Assembly: GCA_028688235.1 (NCBI GenBank)
Contig: JAQTYP010000209.1
Span: 1 to 6,407 of the forward strand
DNA from: Methylomonas sp.
Lineage (GTDB): Bacteria > Pseudomonadota > Gammaproteobacteria > Methylococcales > Methylomonadaceae
Direction: 5' to 3'
DNA: 6,407 nucleotides
The position numbers and the translations under genes are program-made. The notes under the pieces are model-generated. The model ran no database searches and had not been told where the DNA came from. It saw only the letters and a program-made list of their open reading frames with translations. Position 1 is the first letter of the stretch; each line of letters begins with the position of its first letter. This document shows positions 1 through 5,104 of the stretch, piece by piece.

Positions 1-62
1 AAGCTCAACATGATGGTTTTGAATTTATCCCAATATTCATCCGTAAACAGTTGTCGAGGCAT
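1..62 (-). CDS. IS5-family transposase, N-terminal fragment (cut by window edge)
   Basis: The minus strand from position 62 reads MPRQLFTDEYWDKFKTIMLS and then leaves the window. An opening of the type MPR-x-L-T-D-E-x-W-x-K-(L/F)-K is characteristic of IS5-family DDE transposases (the DUF4096 N-terminal DNA-binding region), which cut and rejoin the ends of their element. Only 20 codons are visible, so the catalytic residues and the intactness of the gene cannot be judged. No clear Shine-Dalgarno sequence precedes the ATG, which is common for transposases. The start lies about 86 bases inside the probable element end near position 148, a normal distance for this family. The family call rests on the N-terminal motif alone; subgroup is not assigned. 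Confidence 0.72.
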   Translation of the reverse strand, partial: MPRQLFTDEYWDKFKTIMLS

Positions 63-120
63 GAGCGGCTTGTCTTTTGATTGAAAAACCATTTCATGCG
101 GCAGAAAAATTGAATTTCAA

Positions 121-148
121 GGGGGGGTTGCAAAATGGCAACAGCCCC
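121..148. repeat. Imperfect inverted repeat at the probable IS end
   Basis: A run of seven G (121-127) followed by TTG is mirrored by CAAC (139-142) and AGCCCC (143-148). GTTG at 127-130 pairs with CAAC at 139-142 across an 8-base loop, and the outer G and C runs pair across an AG bulge. It coincides with the inferred terminus of the IS5-like element, so it may be part of the transposase-binding end or a hairpin that limits read-through into the element. The function is inferred. Confidence 0.35.
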
Positions 149-150
149 TA

Positions 151-291
151 ATGAAAACTAGATTAATATCAATGAATAGACGTGGTTCTCGATTTGAGAT
201 TGAAGTGATTGCTGCTTTACAACAAGAGGCAAAGAAAAAAGCAAAACAACAATTCCCAAACACTGACGTGATTATGGCTAAACAAAAATAG
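151..291 (+). CDS. Small 46-residue reading frame of unknown function, possibly truncated
   Basis: An ATG at 151 opens 46 codons ending in TAG at 289-291; an inner ATG at 172 would leave 39. The product is basic and helix-rich, with the segment ALQQEAKKKAKQQFPNTDV. A helix followed by a phenylalanine-proline and a hydrophobic strand faintly recalls DinI-like proteins, but the match is too short to name a family. No Shine-Dalgarno sequence precedes either ATG, and the 151 start abuts the inferred IS boundary. It may therefore be the surviving 3' part of a gene interrupted by the insertion, or not a gene at all. Confidence 0.22.
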   Translation: MKTRLISMNRRGSRFEIEVIAALQQEAKKKAKQQFPNTDVIMAKQK

Positions 292-363
292 CCAGAAATT
301 TTCATGGCGGTTTTGTCACTATACCAGCTGTCATGAATAAGAGATTTGTTATTTTTCGTAAAT

Positions 364-591
364 ATGAACAATGAAAAATGGTGGTTCGGGTTTTGCCAAA
401 CCTTACCAAAACCCCCAGGACAAGCAATCGCCTGCGGCCCATTTGACTCCCATGATGTAGCGCAAAAAGAAAGGGAAAGAGCAAAAGCATGGGATTGTGA
501 GGTTTCAATGGTCTATTCCGCTTTTTCAAAAGCAAAGGCGGAAGAACAAGCAAGACACTATCTGCGGCGCTACTGTGCCAAGTCGGCTTGA
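364..591 (+). CDS. Small hypothetical protein, 75 residues
   Basis: The frame runs from ATG 364 to a TGA ending at 591; a TTG at 346 would add six hydrophobic residues and is less likely. The product opens MNNEKWWFGFCQTLPKPPGQ, continues with a glycine-proline-phenylalanine-aspartate turn, and then has a long charged helix rich in Lys, Glu, Arg and Ala. Aromatic residues grouped at the N-terminus and an amphipathic helix after them look like a real folded domain, unlike the frames on the opposite strand. It has no signal peptide or membrane segment. The function is unknown to me. No convincing ribosome binding site is visible. It faces the hicB-like gene tail to tail and lies in the AT-rich patch beside the insertion sequence. 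Confidence 0.5.
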   Translation: MNNEKWWFGFCQTLPKPPGQAIACGPFDSHDVAQKERERAKAWDCEVSMVYSAFSKAKAEEQARHYLRRYCAKSA

Positions 592-612
592 CAGGATAAA
601 TTGCTTGGATTG

Positions 613-636
613 AAAACGCGGCGGATTTTGCGTTTT
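613..636. terminator. Possible bidirectional terminator between convergent genes
   Basis: AAAACGC at 613-619 is perfectly mirrored by GCGTTTT at 630-636 across a 10-base loop. The stem ends in a T run on either strand because of the A and T tracts. It sits between the plus-strand gene ending at 591 and the minus-strand gene ending at 703, where a shared terminator is expected. The GC part of the stem is only three base pairs, so the call is weak. Confidence 0.25.
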
Positions 637-702
637 ATCATTAGCGGCGTTGAATCTGGTGGGCACATGCTGTTTGCGCCCACGCGGAATCGCGCCTTTG
701 GC

Positions 703-1128
703 CTATGCCACCAACCGAATATCCAAGTGCTTGCCCAACTGTTTGAGCGCGGCTTCGACCTGTTCGAGTTTAGAACTGTGCGCAAAATCCAGCAGTCGAT
801 CGATTTGCGGCATGTGGCAGCCTAAGCGCCGGGCCAAATCGGCTTTGCGCAGACCTTGAGACAGCATTTCATTCCACAGCAATATTTTAGCCGTGACCAG
901 TGCGGGCAACGCCACAAAGGACTGGCTTTGCGCGATAGCGGATGGCATCGGCACCGCGCGCCGGCTTTCGCAAAACACCAACAAGGCGCTTTCCAGGGCT
1001 TGTTCGGCATTCAACAGCGCCTCGGCCGGGTCGTCGCCGGCACTATGACACCAAGGAATATCGGGAAACTCCACCAGGATACTGCCTGTTTCGGAGTCAT
1101 GAATTAAATTGACCGGGTAACGCAACAT
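703..1128 (-). CDS. hicB: HicB-family antitoxin, no partner toxin seen
   Basis: The 141-residue product matches the layout of HicB antitoxins of the E. coli kind. Residues 1-55 (MLRYPVNLIHDSETGSILVE, then FPDIP) form the degenerate RNase H-like fold that covers the toxin. Residues 78-115 form a C-terminal helix-turn-helix around KADLARRLGCHMPQIDRLLD that binds the operon promoter. HicB neutralises HicA, a small mRNA-cutting toxin, and represses its own transcription. The start is set by AGGAG (1139-1135) six bases before the ATG. In the hicAB order of E. coli, hicA lies upstream, but the three minus-strand frames at 1129-1290 contain no HicA-like sequence, and none is seen in 592-702. It is probably an orphan antitoxin or a stand-alone repressor. 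The WYL gene ends 159 bases upstream, so hicB probably has its own promoter. Confidence 0.85.
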   Translation of the reverse strand: MLRYPVNLIHDSETGSILVEFPDIPWCHSAGDDPAEALLNAEQALESALLVFCESRRAVPMPSAIAQSQSFVALPALVTAKILLWNEMLSQGLRKADLARRLGCHMPQIDRLLDFAHSSKLEQVEAALKQLGKHLDIRLVA

Positions 1129-1134
1129 AACGAT

Positions 1135-1139
1135 CTCCT
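1135..1139 (-). promoter_or_regulatory. Ribosome binding site of hicB
   Basis: On the minus strand AGGAG lies six bases before the ATG at 1128. It fixes the start of the HicB protein and shows that the gene can be translated without coupling to an upstream toxin gene. Confidence 0.7.
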
Positions 1140-1287
1140 ATTTCAAGCCTGCATAAAAAGACTGTCCGAAGACGGCCATGAGAGTTGGGAAGCGAAGATA
1201 CTCTGTGCAAAATCAACAGAATTGATCAGCGATAAAAGATCTAAAGAAAGGGCGCGTTGCGTCATTTTCAGGACAGCGCGAGTGGGA

Positions 1288-2319
1288 TCATTCCTGGTCA
1301 CTTTCTGCAATACTGACTTCATAGCGGGATAACGCTGTACGCAATCCAGCAATCAGTTCCTCTCGCAATGCCTCCGGCTCTAAAACATTGATCGCATTCG
1401 CTTGCCCCAAAATCCACCAGCGCAATTGCCAGGTATCGTTGACGGTTGTGGTGAGCAGGTAACCTTCGCCCTCTGGCGTGAGAACCTGGTCTGCCGATAA
1501 TCGGGTTTCGGTCAAATAATCCGCCAAATCCTTGCTTACCCAGGCTTTCAATGCCAGCGCTTCGCCATTGCCAAATTGCAGGGCGCCGCTGGCGATATAG
1601 CGGTCCAAGTCAAAATCGTCAGGCCGTTTAACGGGTTCTTCTGTGATGGTCACATCGACGAAGCGATGCACGGCATACAGTCGAATGTCCTGATACTGGA
1701 AGGCCGTGGCGACCAGGTAGGTGATCGGGCCGCGCTGCACCAAGCCCAAGGGATGCAGCGTTTGTTGCTTGATTTGATCGCTGTGAACGGTGCGGTATTT
1801 CACTTCGATTTGCCGGTCATGCAACAAGGCTTGCTGCACATTTTCCAGTACCGGTTCTTCAATGTGGGGCGGCAGCATCGATAAAGCCGGTGACACATAG
1901 CGAACTTTATCCTGCCAACGGGCTGCGGCGTTGTTCTCGTGCAAGGCAGCCAACTTGTTGCGGGCTTGATTGAAATGGGCCTGGAAGCTGGTCAGGATGG
2001 ATTGCGGCAACAAGGGCTTCACCAAGTCTTCGACCAGTTTGATCGATAGCGCTTCCGCCAAGGTGATGCCCGGCAATTCCGCGCTGCTGCCGGGCGTCCA
2101 GTACCAACCATAAGGCTTGCTTTTATCGTTACATTGAATCGGAAAAGGCAGGGTCAAATCCTGTAAGTCCCTTTCTACGGTACGTTTGGTCACGGGATAG
2201 CCGGCATCGTTCAGCATCTCCATCAGTTGGCGACTGGTTTTACCCGGCGCTTTGGTGGGCAGGCATTTGAGCAATTCCCATTGTCGGTTGACAGCATTGA
2301 GGTCGGCGTTACGCGGCAT
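1288..2319 (-). CDS. WYL-domain transcriptional regulator
   Basis: The 343-residue protein has three parts. Residues 10-75 are a winged helix-turn-helix, with the recognition region near TSRQLMEMLNDAGYPVTKRT and the following VERDL. Residues 155-225 are a WYL domain, containing HPLGLVQRGPITYLVATAF and the later RLYAVHRF. Residues 255-335 are a WCX-type C-terminal extension. The usual tryptophan of the WYL signature is Thr here (TYLVA). WYL proteins are dimeric DNA-binding regulators thought to sense nucleic acid or nucleotide ligands, and relatives such as BrxR and CapW repress defence operons. GGAG lies seven bases before ATG 2319 and supports the start. The AAA ATPase gene ends 68 bases upstream on the same strand, so co-transcription or autoregulation from an internal promoter are both possible. 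The target is inferred to be this locus. Confidence 0.88.
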   Translation of the reverse strand: MPRNADLNAVNRQWELLKCLPTKAPGKTSRQLMEMLNDAGYPVTKRTVERDLQDLTLPFPIQCNDKSKPYGWYWTPGSSAELPGITLAEALSIKLVEDLVKPLLPQSILTSFQAHFNQARNKLAALHENNAAARWQDKVRYVSPALSMLPPHIEEPVLENVQQALLHDRQIEVKYRTVHSDQIKQQTLHPLGLVQRGPITYLVATAFQYQDIRLYAVHRFVDVTITEEPVKRPDDFDLDRYIASGALQFGNGEALALKAWVSKDLADYLTETRLSADQVLTPEGEGYLLTTTVNDTWQLRWWILGQANAINVLEPEALREELIAGLRTALSRYEVSIAESDQE

Positions 2320-2326
2320 GATGGCT

Positions 2327-2330
2327 CTCC
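2327..2330 (-). promoter_or_regulatory. Ribosome binding site of the WYL regulator
   Basis: GGAG on the minus strand precedes ATG 2319 by seven bases, a standard spacing, and supports this start. Confidence 0.65.
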
Positions 2331-2347
2331 GAGGGTTGGCTTACGAC

Positions 2348-2376
2348 AGTATAGGCCGCAATAGTCATACGGCCTA
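2348..2376 (-). promoter_or_regulatory. Inverted repeat with a possible -10 box before the WYL gene
   Basis: TAGGCCG (2352-2358) and CGGCCTA (2370-2376) form a perfect 7-base inverted repeat with an 11-base spacer. On the minus strand the promoter-proximal arm runs into TATACT (2353-2348), which matches a sigma-70 -10 box in five of six positions. No good -35 box is found at the right distance. The arrangement suits an operator over a promoter, for instance self-control by the WYL protein. A simple RNA hairpin is the alternative; it has no T tract after it, so an intrinsic terminator is unlikely. Confidence 0.35.
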
Positions 2377-2387
2377 GTCGAGCTCAC

Positions 2388-3869
2388 TTATACAAAACCA
2401 ATGGGTTGCCGTCGATGCGGTGTTTTCAACGCGCATTCCGCTTCCAGCGCCCTCACCAATGCTGTGACCTCTTTGAATGGCCGAAACCGATGTTGCCGGG
2501 CCAACACAGCGAAGTCACCGGGGGTCAGTCCATCCAGCCGCTGCAAGTAATTTTGTGCATGTTCATCCGGTATGGGCAAGTCGAAGGTCTGACAGTAGCT
2601 TTGTAGCAGTTTCCAGGCTTGCGCGGGTTTTAGCACATCGAATTTCACCTTCAAATCGAAGCGTCGCAAGGCGGCGGCATCCAGTCCTTCCAGCCGATTG
2701 GTGGAGGCAATGAAAACCCCATTATAGGCTTCCATGCGGGTCAGCATTTCATTGACGCCCGTGATTTCCCAGGAATGTTGGCTGGCATTACGATCTTGCA
2801 GAAAGCTGTCGACTTCATCGATCAATAACACCGCGTTATCCTGCTCGGCTTCGGCAAAAATACGGGCGATGTTTTTCTCGGTGCCGCCGACCCACATGCT
2901 GAGCAGATCAGCGCCGCGTTTGACGTGTAATGGTTTATCCAATTGTTCGGCCAGCCAACGCGAATAGGCGCTTTTGCCCGTGCCCGGCGGGCCGAATAAG
3001 CATAACCGGGCGCTACCCTGTGCTTTGATGCCTTCGACCAATTCAGTCAGATCGGCATCGCAATTGATCAAACCAGGGTCGTAATAAGTTGGCAAGCGCA
3101 GCGCATCGTCCTTGGATAAACCGGGATGCCCTTGGGCAATCAAGGTGTTGTCCATCAGTTGCTGTATGGCCGAAGACAGGTGCTCAACCGGGAATTGCTC
3201 TTTCAGCGAGCCAATCACATCGGCTGCCCGAGAAATCACGGCCGGCGCCAATTCTTCGCAGGCAGCCAGGCGTTGAATGGCGGGTTCCGTCAACACCTGA
3301 GCGCATTGCTGGCGAATGATGCGGTCCCGGTGCGCGCGTGGCGGTATCGGCAGCTCAATCTCCCAATCGAAGCGGCGAATAAACGCCGGATCGACGCTAT
3401 GGATGCTGTTGCCCAGCCAGAATGTCGGCACCGGATTTTCTTCCAACAAGCGATTCATCCAGGCTTTGCGAGTTTGCACGGTGCTTTTTTTGCCGAACAA
3501 ACCATTGCCGTCGTTGAAGACATCTTCGACTTCATCGAACAGCATAAACGCGGATCGATTCTGGAAAAAGGCTTGTGCGGTGCGAAAGACGCGCAGACGA
3601 GGCTCACCTTCAATGGGATCGCCATCCTCGTCTTCACTGGAGACTTCGAACAACGGGCAACCAATCTGCCGTGCAAGCACTCGGGCCAACTGGGTTTTGC
3701 CGGTGCCGGGCGTTCCGTGAATAAAAATGTTGACGCCAGGCCGACGATTCATGACCGCCTGTTGCAGGTAAGGCAATAGAAAGTCCAGCGTCGCTCGAAT
3801 ATGTGGATAATCATCTAATGACAAAAGGGGCGCAGGACTCGGAATGATCATATCGCGCAACCAATCCAT
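2388..3869 (-). CDS. Tandem AAA ATPase (two AAA modules), probably the C-terminal part of a split gene
   Basis: The 493-residue product has two ATPase modules. Module 1 has Walker A GTPGTGKT (52-59), Walker B FMLFDEVED (108-116), a sensor-like WLGNS (151-155) and RRFD (165-168). Module 2 has Walker A GPPGTGKS (293-300), a pore-loop-like MWVGGTEKNI (325-334), Walker B VLLIDEVD (347-354), sensor 1 ASTN (388-391) and RRFD (402-405). All ATP-binding and hydrolysis residues look intact in both, so the enzyme is probably active. Module 2 resembles the classical AAA unfoldases (Cdc48 D2 type); module 1 has an acidic stretch in place of an aromatic pore loop. It is probably cytoplasmic. The ATG at 3869 has no Shine-Dalgarno sequence and is in the same frame as the upstream gene, 12 bases past its stop. 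This suggests that the true protein began at 4493. The substrate is unknown. Confidence 0.85.
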   Translation of the reverse strand: MDWLRDMIIPSPAPLLSLDDYPHIRATLDFLLPYLQQAVMNRRPGVNIFIHGTPGTGKTQLARVLARQIGCPLFEVSSEDEDGDPIEGEPRLRVFRTAQAFFQNRSAFMLFDEVEDVFNDGNGLFGKKSTVQTRKAWMNRLLEENPVPTFWLGNSIHSVDPAFIRRFDWEIELPIPPRAHRDRIIRQQCAQVLTEPAIQRLAACEELAPAVISRAADVIGSLKEQFPVEHLSSAIQQLMDNTLIAQGHPGLSKDDALRLPTYYDPGLINCDADLTELVEGIKAQGSARLCLFGPPGTGKSAYSRWLAEQLDKPLHVKRGADLLSMWVGGTEKNIARIFAEAEQDNAVLLIDEVDSFLQDRNASQHSWEITGVNEMLTRMEAYNGVFIASTNRLEGLDAAALRRFDLKVKFDVLKPAQAWKLLQSYCQTFDLPIPDEHAQNYLQRLDGLTPGDFAVLARQHRFRPFKEVTALVRALEAECALKTPHRRQPIGFV

Positions 3870-3884
3870 CGGTGAGCCAGATTA
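3870..3884 (-). other. In-frame stop and four sense codons between the two halves of the ATPase gene
   Basis: On the minus strand the upstream frame ends ATG ACC TAA, and the same frame goes on TCT GGC TCA CCG ATG GAT TGG into the AAA ATPase. One codon change at 3882-3884 would join both into a protein of 701 residues. The junction has no purine-rich ribosome binding site for a separate start at 3869. Possible explanations are a recent nonsense mutation, a sequencing error, or inefficient reinitiation giving unequal amounts of two polypeptides. Confidence 0.75.
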
Positions 3885-4493
3885 GGTCATCAGGCGGTCG
3901 GCAAAACTGCCGGATAATACATCGAACTGTCGTCCCAACGAGTTACGGTGACTATCCATGGCAACCAGCGAGGTTTGTGACAAGGTCGATTGGCTACTCA
4001 AGGCTTGGCGGATGTCGGATTCGGAAAATCCCAATAACACCGATAGCACATGGTAAATGCGTAGACCATTCAATTCAGAACCAAGCCAGTCTGCCGTGTC
4101 ATCCAGCAAGCGATAACTGCGTAACATCACGGCGAATGCCAATATCCAGCATTCCACTTCGGAGAGACCGATGTGGTCGGCCAGTTGCGCCAGGTTGTCC
4201 GCCAATGGCTGAGGCAATGCGACGGCTGACGCATCCAGTTCTGCCTTTCGATAACAGTTCTTTAGTTGCGTGCGAAAAGCTGTTGGATTGTAAGCGGTAT
4301 CGGATTCGTCATCAGGGTCTGCATCGACCGTTAAATCAAACAAAGCCGCCAGTTCTTCGCTTTCGATACCGTGTTTGCCAATAAAACGTCGATGGCATTC
4401 CAACGGCACCAACAAGCGTAAAATCCATAACTTAACGATGGGCTCGACATTTTGAATGTCGGTAGACAGGTAATTTCGGGAACGGAATGCCAT
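3882..4493 (-). CDS. N-terminal portion of AAA ATPase gene, unknown domain
   Basis: The 203-residue product contains no motif I can name. It opens MAFRSRNYLSTDIQNVEPIV and is largely alpha-helical by eye. It has an acidic stretch near DADPDDESD, a helical segment with VECWILAFAVMLRSYRLLDD, and the closing sequence FDVLSGSFADRLMT. It has no Walker motifs, signal peptide or clear membrane segment. From memory, unverified here, homologous AAA proteins of about 700 residues in other proteobacteria carry this region as their N-terminus, where it would serve as a substrate or partner-binding domain. The continuous frame into the ATPase at 3869 supports that view. The start at 4493 is set by GAGGG seven bases upstream. 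Alone, this fragment would lack ATPase activity. Confidence 0.75.
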   Translation of the reverse strand: MAFRSRNYLSTDIQNVEPIVKLWILRLLVPLECHRRFIGKHGIESEELAALFDLTVDADPDDESDTAYNPTAFRTQLKNCYRKAELDASAVALPQPLADNLAQLADHIGLSEVECWILAFAVMLRSYRLLDDTADWLGSELNGLRIYHVLSVLLGFSESDIRQALSSQSTLSQTSLVAMDSHRNSLGRQFDVLSGSFADRLMT

Positions 4494-4500
4494 TGAGTGA

Positions 4501-4524
4501 CCCTCATTGCTGTTTTGATGAGGG
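4501..4524 (-). promoter_or_regulatory. Inverted repeat covering the ribosome binding site of the ATPase operon
   Basis: CCCTCAT (4501-4507) and ATGAGGG (4518-4524) form a perfect 7-base inverted repeat with a 10-base spacer. In the minus-strand mRNA the 3' arm contains GAGGG, the Shine-Dalgarno sequence for ATG 4493, so folding would hide the ribosome binding site. The same dyad in DNA could equally be an operator. The repeat is seen directly; either role is inferred. Confidence 0.42.
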
Positions 4525-4568
4525 GAAGTATCCAGAAAGGATGCGACAGTTTATGTCTCTATGATAAT

Positions 4569-4599
4569 TGGCAGGCTTTATTTTTATTGGGCCCTGCCA
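4569..4599 (-). repeat. Inverted repeat upstream of the ATPase operon
   Basis: TGGCAGG (4569-4575) is mirrored exactly by CCTGCCA (4593-4599) across a 17-base AT-rich spacer. It lies 76-106 bases upstream of ATG 4493, a typical place for an operator. The symmetry would suit a dimeric regulator such as the WYL protein encoded downstream, but no binding evidence is available. A T tract inside the loop argues against a normal terminator. Confidence 0.35.
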
Positions 4600-4603
4600 T
4601 TCC

Positions 4604-4623
4604 GATCCCTTCTCATCCCTTTT
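4604..4623 (-). repeat. Two 10-base tandem repeats in the ATPase upstream region
   Basis: The plus strand reads GATCCCTTCT followed directly by CATCCCTTTT. The 7-base core ATCCCTT occurs at 4605-4611 and 4615-4621, exactly one helical turn apart. Such phasing puts both copies on the same face of the DNA, as expected for cooperative protein binding. Two short copies could also arise by chance. Confidence 0.3.
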
Positions 4624-4888
4624 ATTTGAGAGAAGAATCGTAAAATATCAGCAGTGAATGGCTACTCATTGAGATACTGCAGACATAACTGGTTTTCCTT
4701 TGTGAGCGGCTGTAATGGGTCGGTTGCGACAATTCGCTACGTCGAAAAGGCCTCATTCTCTACAGGGGCAATCAGATTTTTTTATGATCCTTAGGTTACG
4801 ACTGATGTATAACGATGAGCTAAGGACCATGTGAGCAGGAGCCCGGCTAGGTCTGAGGCGCGGACTCCAAAGAAGCGTGGATAGAGGT

Positions 4889-5101
4889 TTACTTGGTCAA
4901 TTTTTTAACCGCTTCGGCAACGATGTCCATTAAATCCGCGCCGCCGTTTTCGATGTAATCGACGATTTGTTTGCGCATGCGCGGTTCCCAAAAATTCTTG
5001 ATATGTTGTTCGACGCCTTGAATGGCCAACTCTCTATCGGGTTCGGATTTGAAAAAAGAGCCGATGTTGTTCGCCATTTTGATTAAATTGCTGTTGTCCA
5101 T
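4889..5101 (-). CDS. fdsD: NAD-dependent formate dehydrogenase delta subunit
   Basis: The 70-residue protein matches the FdsD family along its whole length. MDNSNLIKMANNIGSFF is followed by the conserved FWEPRMRKQIVDYI and a short C-terminal helix. FdsD is a small cytoplasmic component of soluble fds-type formate dehydrogenases (FdsABG plus D), needed for a stable or active complex in related systems. It starts three bases after the fdhD stop (TAA TCT ATG on the minus strand). Only a weak purine-rich stretch precedes it, so translation is probably coupled to fdhD. The order fdsA-fdhD-fdsD matches the end of the classical fdsGBACD operon. Confidence 0.92.
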   Translation of the reverse strand: MDNSNLIKMANNIGSFFKSEPDRELAIQGVEQHIKNFWEPRMRKQIVDYIENGGADLMDIVAEAVKKLTK

Positions 5102-5104
5102 AGA

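Larger units (their letters stand above)
1..148 (-). mobile_element. Insertion sequence, IS5 family, one end only
   Basis: This is the promoter-proximal end of the element carrying the transposase fragment at 1-62. Read on the minus strand, the likely terminus begins GGGGCTGTTGCC at position 148 and runs inward. The three bases outside it read TTA on that strand (149-151), which would suit the TNA or TA target sites used by some IS5 subgroups. The opposite end lies outside the window, so neither the terminal inverted repeat nor the target duplication can be confirmed. The exact boundary is inferred. Confidence 0.5.
4494..4888. other. Gene-free stretch between the ATPase and formate dehydrogenase units
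   Basis: About 395 bases without a credible coding frame on either strand. The part next to the ATPase gene (4501-4623) holds the leader hairpin, a wide inverted repeat and a phased direct repeat, and presumably the operon promoter, although no convincing -35/-10 pair stands out. The part next to fdsD has CCTTAG (4789-4794) mirrored by CTAAGG (4820-4825) with an inner GTTA/TAAC pairing. This might end fds transcription, but no T tract follows on the minus strand. The segment around 4700-4750 resembles the non-coding spacer debris often seen in gammaproteobacterial genomes. No tRNA or riboswitch is recognised. Confidence 0.5.

Noticed and set aside
659..683. Inverted repeat GTGGGC/GCCCAC with a 14-base or shorter loop after hicB
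   Set aside because: The stem is only six base pairs with a long loop and no T tract on the minus strand, so it is too weak to call a terminator.
570..785. A minus-strand frame of 71 codons overlapping the end of hicB
   Set aside because: It overlaps hicB in another frame and has no HicA or other recognisable sequence and no ribosome binding site.
1143..1352. A minus-strand frame of 69 codons just upstream of hicB, in the place expected for hicA
   Set aside because: It overlaps the 3' end of the WYL gene in another frame, and its sequence (ending SWPSSDSLFMQA) has no HicA features such as the GSHH-type histidine region.
3126..3779. A 217-codon open frame on the plus strand
   Set aside because: It lies antisense to the first AAA module, whose Walker motifs are clear, and its product resembles no known protein. 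It is a shadow of a GC-rich coding strand.
3872..4384. A 170-codon open frame on the plus strand
   Set aside because: It is antisense to the N-terminal part of the ATPase gene, which has a good ribosome binding site and protein-like composition. The plus-strand product is rich in Arg, Pro, Cys and Ser, as expected of a shadow.
4740..4800. A T run at 4778-4783 considered as an intrinsic terminator on the plus strand
   Set aside because: No stable stem precedes it, and no plus-strand gene ends nearby.
4825..4885. A tRNA-like stretch (GCCCGGCTAGGTC, then a CTCCAAA segment)
   Set aside because: No T-loop sequence of the GTTCGAATC kind and no matching acceptor stem could be found.
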